A DNA stretch of 64,000 nt from Plectrocnemia conspersa (taxonomy: Eukaryota > Arthropoda > Insecta > Trichoptera > Polycentropodidae). Each line of letters opens with the position of its first letter. Within the stretch, counting starts at the first letter, position 1. A program made the position numbers and the translations under genes. The notes beneath the pieces were generated by a model. The model was not told the DNA's origin, made no database searches, and worked only from the letters and a program-made list of their open reading frames with translations. Below are positions 1-12,052 of this stretch, one piece after another. The stretch is from assembly GCA_009617715.1 (NCBI GenBank), contig VTFK01000266.1, positions 868,001 to 932,000 of the forward strand, read 5' to 3'.

Positions 1-1346
1 TACGGGGCATAAAACCGGTTATTATCTTTACGGGCGGTTCTCAAGTAATTATATTGATTGTAGGTGTACGTACATACATAATTTCCAAATGTATATGTGA
101 GCTTTGAAATCGATATGTATCAATACATAATTGCCATTTTATTGATTTTGGCTACAGCATATACAAATGTATATAATAACTTTTCAAAACAATAAACGGA
201 GTAATAATATAAAAGGCCAACAAAGCGTGAAAATTGCTACAAATAATTGTTTCCATAAAAGAGAGAAAAACATTTTTTATTAGCACAACAAAGAGCAACG
301 ATAATCGACCATGCTTATGATTGTGCGTACGTGTTGTCATCAAAGGGAAAATTCGTGCGTGTGTGTGCGCGCGACGAAAGCGAGATACGCATGCGGTTGA
401 ACTCAAACGTCAAAACAAACATACAACTCGCCGACAAACTATCGTCCGTCTCTTTCGCGCGCGCGACCCAAGGTCGAAAGAAAGGGAGACGACTCAAATC
501 GAAACGAACGGCGCGATGGAGCTAAAGGGAAACGTCAAACAGCTGACTTCAACAACAAAGCGCTCGATGGAAAACTGTCTTTGTGCGCGAACCGAAGCCC
601 GTTGTATTTATTTCAAAATAATGTAAACACAAAGTATGAATTGACGTTGAATTGATCAAGTCACGGTTTTCAACTATCTAATGATATTATCTTTGAAATG
701 TCATATTTTTATTGTTGACCATGTATAATTTGTGTAATAAACGCAGTTTACGTCACATTATCGATGTTGTATAATATCGCTATATAGCGTACAAAGCGTC
801 GTTCGTCCTTGAACGACCTTACGGCCGGCGTCTACTCAGCCGAGCGCACTCTTTGCGCGGATCGGAGTGATTTGTACATAAATCGTTTTTTTCATAATCG
901 TTGTCACTGCGGCGCGGCGCATATTGACACAATATACTGTCAGAGTACATAGGCGGATCCAAGAGGAAGGGGGGTTAAACAAAGATTCACTTTTTTCCAC
1001 TTTATGTTGGCAGCATTACGACAGTTAGGTGGGGGATCAGACCAGTGGCGTAGCCAGGATTTGACCAAGGGGTGAAGGGTTGATAAGAAAAATTGACGAA
1101 AAATTATGTTTCTCAGAACCACAATAAAACGGCTTAGCAAGAAAGATAGAAAGCGTTGGTTTATTTAAAATAAATTCCAGTGAGTCATTATTTTCTTAGA
1201 GATTTTGGTCCCGACTCCCGAGAAACACTCCTTCCGATATGCGCCAGAAATATCAACAGCTTTGGGCTACGTCCCCGGACAGCGTGACTTTTGGATCAGA
1301 CGCCGGAGTTGTCGCTTTTGGCTTGTCAAACTTCCGTTGGACAGGG

Positions 1347-2262
1347 ACGTCACTTCAGCACTTTCCAGGGGGGGGGGGGCAAAGGTTGGCCAGTCAATTA
1401 TCATTTCTATTACAATAAAATTCATAGTATTTCAATAAATTCATAGTTACCGAGCGTTCCCACTACGACGGCGCTGACACGATTTTATTGCTTTTGACGT
1501 GAATTTTTCACTTCTGAGTAGTGATAATTGTTTTTGCGCCTTCACATTGACCAAAATTCGGTTAAAATACACTTTGACCGATACTTTTATATCAGAAGTC
1601 CATATAGGATAGCTAACATATTTTTAAAACATAGTGAAATATTCAAGTGCAGACAAACTATGGAGCAATATGCTTATTTTCCCCTGAGAGATGAGTTGTC
1701 TTAGTTTGTATTATGAAGATAGTTCTAAAACTGTAATTAGTTTTAAAACTTTCATTAGGTTAGGTTTGAGTTAGAACAGCAAATAAACGATTCGCAACTG
1801 GCAAATTGAGTTTCATCGACATTTAATTAATATAATTTCACTAGCAACAATCAGTTAAATTATATTTTCGCTAGTAGAAATATATACGTATTGGTGAAAA
1901 TGTATTTGGACTTCATTAGTAAAAATAAACTTTACATCACATGTAAATGTATATATAACTACGTATGGAAAATTTGAAATCAATCGAATTGAAACCAATA
2001 TAAATTTACTAACACCTGCCTGTAAAAATATATACCTACCGGTAAAAATGTACCAGTATAATTTCACTGAAATGAAATATTTTCGGAATAGATTCGACAC
2101 TGTTTTTTTTATATTTTTTTGAATGAAAATCGGAGAATTTCTAGTTTAGAATCAAAGTTATCACTTCAGTTTTTTAATATTTTTATTTCATTAAGATATT
2201 TTGGCCAAATTCAAGGGAGGTAAATGCTCCCTCCCCCCCCCCCTTCCCCCAATGACGTCCCT
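1347..2262 (-). mobile_element. Repeat family R6 split by a copy of palindromic family R1
   Basis: The outer ends (1347-1445 and about 2160-2262) read, in reverse, like the 185-bp hAT-type MITE at 39385-39569. They share a CAGGRACGTCA-type terminus, C/G homopolymer runs beside it, and the same AT-rich middle. Between them (about 1446-2110) lies one arm of family R1, starting at the tip CGAGCGTTCCCAC and running through the same ordered blocks seen at 57.0-58.0 kb and 63.1-63.6 kb. Either R1 inserted into R6, or the two are parts of one larger element; adjacency recurs elsewhere. It is non-coding. Confidence 0.6.
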
Positions 2263-3079
2263 ACTTTTAAAGTCCTCATAGCAGGCCAACACAGCCGTCA
2301 TTCACCAAGGACCAACATTCTCCAGAAGAGCCTCATCGTCACCTTCTAAATACTGCAGCCTTTCGAGCTGCATTCACAGAATGAGGCCCTACTTGGTGGA
2401 TCTGACAAAAGTCTGCGTCACTCCATCCTTCAATGGAAGATAGATAGCACCAGAGCACGCCTCGCCTAAGAAACGTACAAATATTTAAATTTTAATTATC
2501 TCAATTTCTTAATTCAAAAAATTTCTCCTGCTCTGTGAGATTTTATTCTGCTGAAATAATTGTGTTTCTCAATCAGTAGCAATATTGTTCACATGTTTTT
2601 TTTCTAAGGCTGAACTCGCACGTACCACACCACAATATAGTATTTCACTTGTGGGCGATCGTGAATTTATATGGAAACTCATAACAGTAATGAAGTTGGA
2701 ATGCTATTTTTATTCCCATAGAACAATAATCGAGGCAATTCATACGGGACAAAATTTTAATTTAAAAATATTTCACTTCACGGTTAATTAAAAGTCAATG
2801 TTTTCATTGAGTACAATGGAAATGTATGAGTGAAATGCGGACAAATATTAACCATCAACATTTTATTAAAAGAAAACATCTCGAAATTAAATATGATAAT
2901 TGCAGCTTCGTGTAAAATTAATTTTACTGTGCAGTTTTTTACATTCAAGGGGGAAGGAGATGTATTTTTTTATATTGAGATTTTTTATGTTAATTTATAA
3001 AAAAATATAAAATGCCTACCTCCCTTCATTGAGCCTTTTTTGATACACCACTTTTTGTACGTTTTTTTATTGATATATT

Positions 3080-3510
3080 TTACTATACACTAAACACTAA
3101 AGAATCGCTCTAAAGAATCTGAATTCGCAAACAGCTTACTCTCACAACAAAGATGTTCGTATTTAATAATTTAACAAAAGATAAGCGTTTTTACTGTACT
3201 ATACGTAAAAAAGAAATATTAATACTAAATATATATATATATATATATGAAAAAAAATAATGTACGATCAATTTGCGAATACACTCGCGAACACAACCAT
3301 TTAAATTTATACGTAATTAGAACTAATTACTCAAATGTGACTGGGCGCAATTAATAAATTGATACGAAAATGTCCAGCCATCTTGATTTCGACTATGAAA
3401 ATTTTGGCCAAAACGCGACAATTGATCGAACGCGCAAAAACATAAAAATGCGCCGTGCGCCCAAATACTCATTTCACCGTCTTGAGAATATTATTAACTA
3501 TATTTACTCT
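3080..3510. repeat. Diverged duplicate block R3, copy 1
   Basis: The block runs through the same ordered landmarks as 3880-4420: a CGCTCTAAAGA motif, a segment containing ACTCTCACAACAAAGA, then CGTTTTTACTGTACT, a TTTGCGAA segment, and a GGCCAAAACRCGACAA segment. Identity by eye is moderate, so this is an old duplication or two copies of one dispersed repeat. No protein is evident. Confidence 0.55.
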
Positions 3511-3835
3511 TTCAAACGTTTTTATAGAAATTAGTAGTTTATTATTAAAACAATCAAAAATTTTCGCTGCGCAGCTTCTAATAATGGCCGTTTAATTAGA
3601 TTAGCAAAACAAATTTAATATTTTTAACGTTATATATAAAAAATATTTTATTATTTTCATGATTTTGAATGGGAATCTGCCGTTCCGCGATTTGTAGTTA
3701 AGGGTACGTTAAAAATCAGTATACAATTAGCACATGAATTTTATTTTCCCCCACTTTTCTTGTTGACATTATTTATTTTGAAACGCCAAAATGTACGGAA
3801 ATCGTTTTTTTTTATTAATATTGTCATTTTATGTC

Positions 3836-4420
3836 GCGCATATTGATACATTCTACTGCCAGGGGCCAGGGCATACAAATAAAAAATATCGAATCGCTCA
3901 CGTACAGTATACGCATCTCGCTCTAAAGAGTCGGAGTTCGCGAACAGCTGACTCTCACAACAAAGACGTTCGCGTTCGTGTTCAATAATCAAACAGAAGT
4001 TGGGCGTTTTTACTGTACTTTACGTAACAAAAACATCTAATAAAAAATAAGACATTGAAAAACAAATAAATATTTAAAACAAAAATCGATAGTCGATCGA
4101 TTTGCGAACACATTTGTTATAGAAAGCTCTCGAACACGATCGCGAAATTCAAATATTATATGCGATATCGCATCCATTTTTAAGTTAGATATCTATGCGT
4201 AATTAGAATAAGCCAGTCAAAAAAATGACTGAATGTAATGAATAAATCAATGAAAAATTTGCATGTTTTGTTCTATTTTGTTTTCGAATATAAAAAGTAT
4301 GGCCAAAACACGACAACAATCGATCATGCGAAATTACATAAACACCATCGATCGCATTGTGTACGTGACGAAAGCGAACGCGTATTGATGCTGCGTCAGC
4401 TGCAAAAACAATCGAAGCTC
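3836..4420. repeat. Diverged duplicate block R3, copy 2
   Basis: This is the partner of the block at 3080-3510. Its left side, with GCGCATATTGATACA followed by CTACTGCCAG, also resembles 918-945, where GCGCATATTGACACA is followed by a similar CTGTCAG. A third, partial copy may therefore lie at 300-945. The several short open frames over it overlap on both strands and show no protein family, so I treat them as chance. Confidence 0.55.
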
Positions 4421-5448
4421 GTTCTTGGGTATTAGAGAGTATCGAAACCGAAAGTAGATGCTGCATTGCACCGATTCGAAGTATGTGCGCGGTTATCGGT
4501 CGCAGAGCGGTCTTGGTGCATAAAACGAAAGTAAACAGCGTAACGACGCAAAAGAGTAGCTGCAGATCGGAAAGGCGAACTGACCTTCCGGGGCTGCTGG
4601 TGTCTTGCGATTCGGTGCGCTTCCTAGTGCTCCGCCCCCGGCCGGCCTTCGCTCGCGCGAACGCTTCGATTTATTTTGTACACCACCAGTGTGGCCATGT
4701 CGCGCACTTTGTTTTCCCACCTGTCAAACCGAATCACTCAACTAAAACAAAAACGCTTTATACGTCTTAAAATCGATACCTGGCTATATAAAGAAAACAT
4801 GACACCACAGACTTTCCCAAATTAACCTATATATTTAAAATTTAAAGTAAAAAAAATGTTATACTTGGGATGACTCAAATTTAAAAAAAAAAGATAATAT
4901 AATGTATATTTTTTTATATACTCCAAGTGCCCCTTCACACCAGACAACATCTCTTACATTTATTCCGTGACGATTCACTGTGCACACGGACCAAGTAACT
5001 TCCACAATAACTAGCAGAACGCAATACAGAAGTTTTCGTTTTTTTATCCCAGATTTTAGCATAGTTATCAGCAAAAGCGGAAATCTTTCGATTTCTGACA
5101 ACGTCTGTTGAAAGCATATTTTACGTGATAAAAATTGCCTTTGATTACTTTTATCTCTAAATTTCGAACTGTATTACTTATTTTAAAATTTAGATAGCTT
5201 GACGACGTTCGTGTAATTAGTATAAGGTTTTATTATTTTCTATAATGGCAGCACTGAAAATTCGTTGAGGTTAGGTCAATGTTTTGATGGTAATTTTACG
5301 ACGCAATTTCATTATTCTGCTGATGTATGTATGACAAGATGTAAAAAAACTTCCTTTCAAACATTTTTGAAAACTAGTTGTTTTAAGATTTTCTCGAAAA
5401 ATGTAAAAATAGTAATAAAATACAAGTACGTCATATTACATTAAATGC

Positions 5449-5454
5449 TTTATT
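5449..5454 (-). promoter_or_regulatory. Candidate polyadenylation signal of CSN7
   Basis: An AATAAA hexamer on the minus strand lies about 230 nt beyond the CSN7 stop codon, in AT-rich DNA suitable for a 3' UTR. The hexamer is common by chance at this base composition, so the assignment rests on position only. Confidence 0.35.
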
Positions 5455-5682
5455 ACATATTTTTATAAAATCACAGAAATTGTGTATAATATGAAACAAT
5501 TTCTCAGAACAGAAAAAAATATTTATGGAAGTAAACAGAATCCGGCATATAATAATATTAAAAAATGAATTCAAAATGTTACAGAAAATAAATTATACAG
5601 AACGTCATAAATATCATCCATTTTTTAACATATGTAGTTGCAAGACTTGCGATTAGAAACGATTTATCACAATACATCGAGA

Positions 5683-7353
5683 TTATGTAGACTTTTGCCA
5701 AAACTTTCCGGAGTTGCGAGCCGATTTCCCTTTACTGCTAGGTTTTTTGTTCTTATAAGGGTGCGAGTCGGAGCTTCCCGGTCCTCCGGCGTTCTCTTCG
5801 ACTTCCGCCTGAACTTTGAGGTTCTTCTTGATATTTACAATCTGAAATACGCGATTAGATATCAGTGGCGTTAAAATATATTGTAAAATGAAACTTAGTT
5901 AAAACTCTACCTCTTGTTCGATGGATTCCTTGTGTTTTGTGCGTCTTGCTTTTTCGGAATTAGCGCGTTGTATTTGCGTATCTACGCATGCTAAAACTGC
6001 ATCGCAAGCATCGCACCATTCGTTCAAGGTCGCCAAGATGGAATCTATTTCTTCGGGACGCGCATCTCTTCCCAAAGCGTAATCGACTTCTAAGCGACTA
6101 TTTTTTTGGTCTAACTTTCCGTGGATAATATCTGTAAATATATTTATATGATAAAAAAAATACTTCCGTCATATTATGTTGTTCCACAAGTCTTTGCGTT
6201 TTTTAAGGTGTTGGTTAAATGAGTTTAAATCTTTCTGTTCTGGAATCATTAATTATTTGCATATTGAAATTCGCTGCTCGAGATTTTCTTCAAATTATGA
6301 AATACTCATATTCTGTAAATTAACATCTTTCTAAACTTTTTAAATGTCTGAATTGATATAGGTGACACATTGAGTTTTTGTCCTAGCTTCTGTATGGTTA
6401 ATCTCGGAACTAATTTGAAGGCAACCCTAATATCCTCACTAATAACCCCTAAGGACAAGATATTCAATGTCAAAATTCCCAGGACGAAATTTTTAGAATC
6501 ACATTTGACACTTTCTAAATTTAATGGCGTTCCTGCCCATTGCATTACATATGTTTCGCATTATGACTGAGTTAAAATTCATAAAACATAATATAGCTTA
6601 ACTGAGATAATTTTATCTCCACTGCCGTTGTTGATTTGGGGTTGAAAATATCGAGAAAAAAATATCCCATTACTAAATAGCATCACTGATACAACTACTG
6701 TTAACAAACACCGAAAGAATAGTGAAATTATCGTTAATTTATAAAAAGTTATACATTTTTGCAAATGTATGAAAAAATACACAATAGACTAAAGGGACAA
6801 CCTGATATTTTATACATATATAAAATAACTTACCAGCATAAATTGCTTCAATTATCAAATCTTCTAAATCTCGCACGTTTTTAATGGAGAGTTCTTCGAG
6901 TAGTCTACTGTACGGGATGCATTTTTCGCGAGTGGCTAGTGTCACTATGGTCAAATGCTGCAATTTCTTACATTGTGTTGGAGACAGTTCCAAATACAGC
7001 GTTTTGTCCCTCAAATATTCTTTATATGTGCCGTAAGCGAATAAGTTTAAAGTCCGAAGGTGTACAGCGTACGGTCCATTATCCAACTGCAAAAGTAATC
7101 GTTGTTAAATTAACGACAACTGATACTCATAATTAAAAATATGTTAAATTACCTCTTTAATGCTAGGCATGTCTAGCAGTTCGCCGAATACGTGAACTCC
7201 GGGAGCTTCTAGCGCTTGTTTTACTAGCTCCGCGCACGCAGAACCGCGAGCGCCTTTCGCAAGGAGTATAAATTGCTCCAAAGAGCTGGTGTTGGCGGCC
7301 GGCTCGGTGCGCTCCACCGGCGGCATGTTACTCAACGGAGCCTTTACATACAA
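5683..7353 (-). CDS. CSN7: COP9 signalosome complex subunit 7 (CSN7)
   Basis: CSN7 is a PCI-domain subunit of the COP9 signalosome, the nuclear/cytoplasmic complex that removes NEDD8 from cullin-RING ubiquitin ligases. There are four coding exons on the minus strand: 7353-7153, 7086-6834, 6131-5911 and 5841-5683. All have GT-AG borders, they join in frame, and the stop is TAA. The product is about 277 aa, matching the usual 275-280. Family hallmarks are [15 protein letters not shown] near the N-terminus, [26 protein letters not shown] in the PCI region, [14 protein letters not shown], and [12 protein letters not shown] in the C-terminal helical part. The tail is lysine- and serine-rich and poorly conserved, as expected. 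The start is uncertain: MYVK at 7353, or the internal Met at about 7326 that gives MPPVERTE. A 5' UTR exon farther upstream was not located. Intron 2 carries a dispersed repeat. Confidence 0.93.
6300..6795. repeat. Dispersed repeat R7, copy in CSN7 intron 2
   Basis: About 490 bp inside the intron between CSN7 exons 2 and 3 is strongly similar to 56040-56515 in the same orientation. Shared blocks include AGATATTCAATGTCAAAATT, GACACTTTCTAAATTTAATG and ACTACTGTTAACAAAC. The minus strand has one 79-codon open frame here, but the corresponding frame of the other copy is broken. It may be the decayed body of a transposon or of a dispersed gene fragment; no family was recognised. Confidence 0.65.
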
Positions 7354-7789
7354 ACATAAAATAATTACTCATTTATAACAAATACAAATACAAAGAAAAC
7401 TAGTCTTTCTTTTAGTACTTGCAAGTTAGCTTAATCAATGGAAATGTAACAATTGTGGGCTTTACCTTAAAAGTATATACCTTAAAAGGGATACGTATTG
7501 TCAAAAACTTATAGAACAACATACAGTGAAACCGTTACTATTTTACCAGAGGAGAGAACCAATTGACCAAAAGGCGATTTAGTCCGCTCCTATATTTCTA
7601 GAAAAGAGACTCATCAGTCCAGCAAAAACTTTCAAATTGGCGATTCAATTTATTAATCAGAAACAGACAAAAGGCAGCCCAGGAAGATCGATCATAGTCT
7701 TTTTGTGATACTTTCGGCCAGTTAGATGTCGGAATAGCTGTTTGATACAGTTTCATTCATGTCGTTGTTTGTAAGCGGACACCGGCGTC

Positions 7790-9620
7790 CTTACGGCATT
7801 CAAACAGTTAACAGCAGTAAACGTGCAGAAAGAAGTATTGCAAGCTCTACAAAATTCTAATTTCTCAATTTTTGGTTTACAATTGCGACAGATTTAATTA
7901 AACCTTGTATGATGGATGTGTGCACTGAGCTTTATGGACAATCATGTTCGAACAAAATTAAAGATATTTCATTATCTGGTGATACTATAAAACAAAGAAT
8001 TAATTTGCTAGCTGATGATGTTATGGAGCAGTTAATAATAAAAATGAATACATTCCGATTAGTGTTTTTTCTCGAGAAAAATGTCAAATCGAAAATTTTT
8101 ATTTCTTGAGAAGTTTTCTGGTTTCTTGAAAAATTTTATAAAACATTTTTTATTATATAAAATAAAATTTGTATGACTAATTTTAAAGTGTCCCCTTTTT
8201 ATAAGGCTGCATAAGTAAAGGCGGGTTCATGCCTAATATGCATACTTCTTGGAAGGTTTTAATGAGAATGACAAAAAATTGTTTACAAATTTTTAACACT
8301 TGAACTCGCCTTATTTTTGCTTAAGTAATAAAAAAAGACACTCAGATAAGAAACTATTCTGAAGGTGTTTGCGTCAGATGTTTGAAAATAGGTATGTATA
8401 CTTTCTCAGAAGATCGAAAGTATTTGAATGACCAACAATTTTTTGCAATTTTCTATTACTCTAACCGGCCGATGGCTTTATCTTTGCTTTGGTGATCTAT
8501 TAACCCGTTTCGATAAGAAGAAATTATGCACGAGAATCGGCAGAATGAAAAACAATTAAGGGTTATTTTTCTTTTTCGATAACCCAAAAAGGTTTTATTA
8601 ATACTGTTTTGTAAAGTAGCAACAGCTGTTATTGACAATTGTCTCACGATTATTATTGACAACCGAAGGGGCTTTAAATTTTTTGTTAAAACAATTGGAA
8701 AATATCATTTCATAAATTATATAATCAAAGAAAACAGACATTGATGTCATTAATTAAAAATTTGCAAAATCCAGAATCTTTCACCAGTCAAAAAAATAAT
8801 GACTTCTTTAGTTATTCTTCACAAGCAGAAATATGTAAAATGGGGAAAGAAATTATTCGCAGATTATTTAATAGCTCGACGAATTAATTAAAAAATTTAA
8901 AATGTTAAATTCTTTTTAAAAATTAAAATTATATATGTAAAGCATAAATATTTATAAACTAATACCAAAAACGAATAAATCAGAACAAATACTTGCATTT
9001 CTCTAAATTACATTCTAATTTTTTATCTCGGTGATATATATTCCATTCTGAATAATCTTTCTCTTCAAGGTCCAAGAAGTAACGTATTTGTAGTGAATGA
9101 CAAAATACAGCTTTTAAGAAAAAAATTGAGATTTGGTCTGAAAGGCAATTACGGAACGTTACCAAAATACAATGAATTGGTAAAGGATAAAAAAAATATT
9201 TTTGATAAAGAAAAGACATTATTTAATTAAAACATATTTGGAAGCACTCCAAAAAAATATCCAGGACTATTTTCCTGTAAAAAAAGGCTATTTGTGAAAA
9301 TAGCATAGATTTTGAATCCCTATGTGAATCAATCCAATAAGCTTTAATCTACGGAAGAATATAAAGTAATTAAATTATCCGGTGACAATAATTCGAAGAT
9401 ATTAATTAAAGAAAAAGAACTTGCAGAATTTTGATTAACATTAGATCTGAGTATCCTGCATTAAGTGCAAAGGCGTTGCGACTCCTAATTCAGTTCTTGT
9501 CAACGTATTTATGCAAAACTGTTTTTTTCTGTAATGGCAATAATCAAACAAACAAAAAAGATAACGACTTTAGAATGATCTTGAATAATGTATGTGCTTG
9601 GATCTTTTAAATTCAATAAA
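7790..9620 (+). pseudogene. Relic of a ZBED5/FAM200-like hAT transposase
   Basis: Broken plus-strand frames follow the order of a vertebrate/arthropod ZBED5-type hAT transposase. At about 7900-8050 is a segment resembling the family's CxxxxGxxxxxKIxxIxLSxxTIKxRI block (translated KIKDISLSGDTIKQRIN). At 9060-9170 is LQGPRSNVFVVNDKIQ followed by a lysine-rich KKLRFG stretch. At 9440-9550 is the C-terminal dimerisation block, EYPALSAKALRLLIQFLSTY then LCKTVFF. Multiple stops and frame changes interrupt it, and the middle part (8100-9000) is barely recognisable. The N-terminal BED finger and terminal repeats were not found. It is non-functional. Confidence 0.7.
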
Positions 9621-11690
9621 ACCTAAAATAGATTTGTTAACAAAAAATATTCAGGAACAAAAAGCACTTTAACCGTTATGGTTCTTTTTGATATTGATTG
9701 ATGTTTTTTGTTCATTAAAAATTAATGTTATTAGTTTAAATATTTTAATTTTTTTTTTTATTTTAATAAACTATTTAGTAAAATTTAAGAATGTTTTATT
9801 TTTATTTTTAACGTCAATACTTTTGCTAAAACCTTGTGATTTTAAAGTTCAGTTCATTCATATGAACAGAGAGATCTGTAAAAAAAAACATCAACGTGTT
9901 TACTCGCTTATGATCATTGAGCTGAGAAAAGTTTTAAAAGCAGTTCACAATACGCTCAAGTACTTTTGCTCGGCTCAGCCACCTCACATTATTGAATCAA
10001 CTTCCTGTAAAAGGGCGGTTTATTCTCGCTTGTGAGTGGATTGAACGCATGTAATATTCGTTACAACTGATATTAAATAATTTAATTCTGTGAATCCTGC
10101 CTTAGGGCATTCAACACTTCCTGGTGGATAATACAACGAAAAGGAACAAGTGGATGTCCAGTAGCTTCCTTAAACAATTTCACGTATCCTACATTTTTCC
10201 TACTTTATCTATCGGCATTATTCAAGGTTATGGAATGTTTTTATGACATATTTCGTTCCCTGATTCATTTATTGGCACTGATTCTAACTTTATCAACTCT
10301 TTTCTCATATTGTCTAGTCAGTAAACGATGTGTGTCACACCTAACACGCGTGTCATAGATTCGCCATATGCAGAACTACGACAAACGTGTCCAAAAGAAC
10401 ATACATAATTGTAAACTTTAATATGTATAACCAACCTTCCAATCGATGAAGTTTTGAATTAATTTTTCGCCTATGCTAAAAAATACTAAGAGGGTTTGAT
10501 CAAGGTTCATTATAATTTTAAGGTTAGTTTCTTCACAGAATACATAAACAAATTTGACCATCAAACGTATAACGTCTATGATATAAACGCCACTTCAATA
10601 ATATCAATTGAGGTTAAGGGCTCAACTGACAGCTGAATTCATGATAATGCATAATATTCTGTTCGATTGGCAGCACCGAAAAAGACCAAATATTAACGAT
10701 TTTTTTAGGCGTGCAGCTTAATCTGCTTTATTTATCATATTTATTGCAAATAAACGAGTCAATGAGACGAGTTTCACTATTGAGAAAGGCGTGCGTTAAA
10801 AAAATATTGACGCATCTGTCAACGTGACTTACCGCAATGATTGAAACGGGTGAAAGCACACAATTTTAGGAACAAGGGGGCAAATGCGCGGCCGGAGGCA
10901 CGCGAACGAAGGGGCGGAGGCTCAGAATCAGCGAGGGGCGCCCAAGACAGCACTTGTTGCGGCGCTCTTCACACCGCAACCGGCTTCTCTTTTGGCCCAA
11001 ACGCGAAACGTTACGACCTAGAGCTGCCATTTTTATTATAATGCGACCAAACTAAAATGTTAAAATAAAATTAACTTTGCATTAAATATACATGTAATAA
11101 ATTAGTTATAATTTGACAAAAAATGTGATATTAATATGATATACAATTTTTAATATGTTTATAAATTTATATTAATCCCCGCTCATTTTAGATTCGTGAA
11201 AATAAGCAAGTATTGTGAATTAATAGTTTAAAGAAAATGGAGATCATAAAAAAAGACGTAACAGGCGTAAGTATATTATGTTACTGACTTGTATGAAACT
11301 ATACTAAATAATCAGTTGCAGTCAAATGCGGTTTCTTAAATTACAGATAAATTTCGAATGTATACTCCTGTTCATTAATTTACACGGTAGATACTCTCCA
11401 GAAAAAATCGCATAAATCCTGGCAAAGAACTCATACAAAATAAAGAAAAAATAATTAAAACTGCTAAGTAAATTTTTTAAAATCATAAAAACTTGTTAAA
11501 CAACCTATTTTTATTTCTCTTATCAGTTTTAGTGAATACTTTACAATTTGTATGCAATTGAGCATTTTTGGAAATGTGCACGTTTTTGTAAGTTTATTTG
11601 GGCAACCAACGACCGAAGGCGTAAAAAGTGTACCGCATAAAATTGAAAGGTGCATTGAAACAGTACGTTTATTGATTTTTTTATGCACGG
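9621..11690. other. Intergenic, no recognised gene
   Basis: This is AT-rich sequence downstream of the hAT relic. A 115-codon open frame at 9688-10035 has a hydrophobic, low-complexity first half and no family resemblance; I regard it as chance. A GC-rich patch at 10880-11030 is followed at 11238 by a short ATG frame ending in a GTAAGT donor-like site at about 11268. This could be an untranslated or minor first exon of an unknown transcript, but no downstream exon can be tied to it. Confidence 0.45.
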
Positions 11691-12050
11691 CTATGTTATC
11701 ATCAATTAAAACAATTATCCCTTCTCAGAAGTCTAAAATTCACATCAAAAGCAATAAAATCGTGTCAGCGCCGTTGGAGTGGGAACGCTTGATACTGATC
11801 ATGATAATTGTTTTTGCGCCCTCCCATTGACTAAAATTCAGTTTGAATATACTTTGACCAATACTCTCATAGCAAAAGCCCGTAGTAATTTCGGTGAGAA
11901 TAGCTATCATATTTATAAAACTTAGTGTGATATCAAAGTGTAAACAAACTTTGGAGATTTGAGGTTTGTTTGTGGTTACTCTACTTATTTTCCTCTGAGA
12001 AATGAGTTGACTTAGATTATATTTTGGACTTGACCTAATGAAAATTCTTT
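11690..12050. mobile_element. Palindromic repeat family R1, shortened copy
   Basis: The segment carries both arms of R1 in contracted form. AATTATC..CTTCTCAGAAG and AAAAGCAATAAAATCGTGT precede a GTGGGAACGCTT tip. After it come ATAATTGTTTTTGCGCC and the arm blocks also seen at 1.5-1.7 kb, including CTATCATATTTATAAAAC and TTTCCTCTGAGAAATGAG. The centre has lost most of the palindrome. No coding capacity. Confidence 0.6.
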
Positions 12051-12052
12051 GA

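Larger units (their letters stand above)
1..5448. other. Intergenic, repeat-rich, no convincing gene
   Basis: No reading frame here has family resemblance or sensible splicing. The stretch holds simple runs (poly-G near 1368, poly-C near 2230, a TA run at 3229-3248), a nested repeat insertion at 1347-2262 and diverged duplicate blocks at 3.1-4.4 kb. GC-rich patches occur at 780-930 and 4480-4690. The latter lies upstream of nothing identifiable on either strand, and could be a promoter remnant or repeat end; I cannot tell which. Confidence 0.6.

Noticed and set aside
2280..2480. Possible Pao/BEL-type polyprotein fragment on the minus strand (SGAIYLPLKDG-like)
   Set aside because: Only one short phrase resembles the family and the usual next motif is absent. 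Not enough to call.
7144..7180. Reading CSN7 exon 1 straight through its donor to a stop a few codons later
   Set aside because: The GT donor at this point joins exactly in frame to the next exon, and the spliced protein matches the family over its full length.
9688..10035. 115-codon plus-strand open frame
   Set aside because: Hydrophobic low-complexity first half from T-rich DNA, no family resemblance and no splice or promoter context.
11230..11270. Short ATG frame ending in a GTAAGT donor-like site after a GC-rich patch
   Set aside because: No downstream exon can be joined to it, and ten codons are too few to support a gene.
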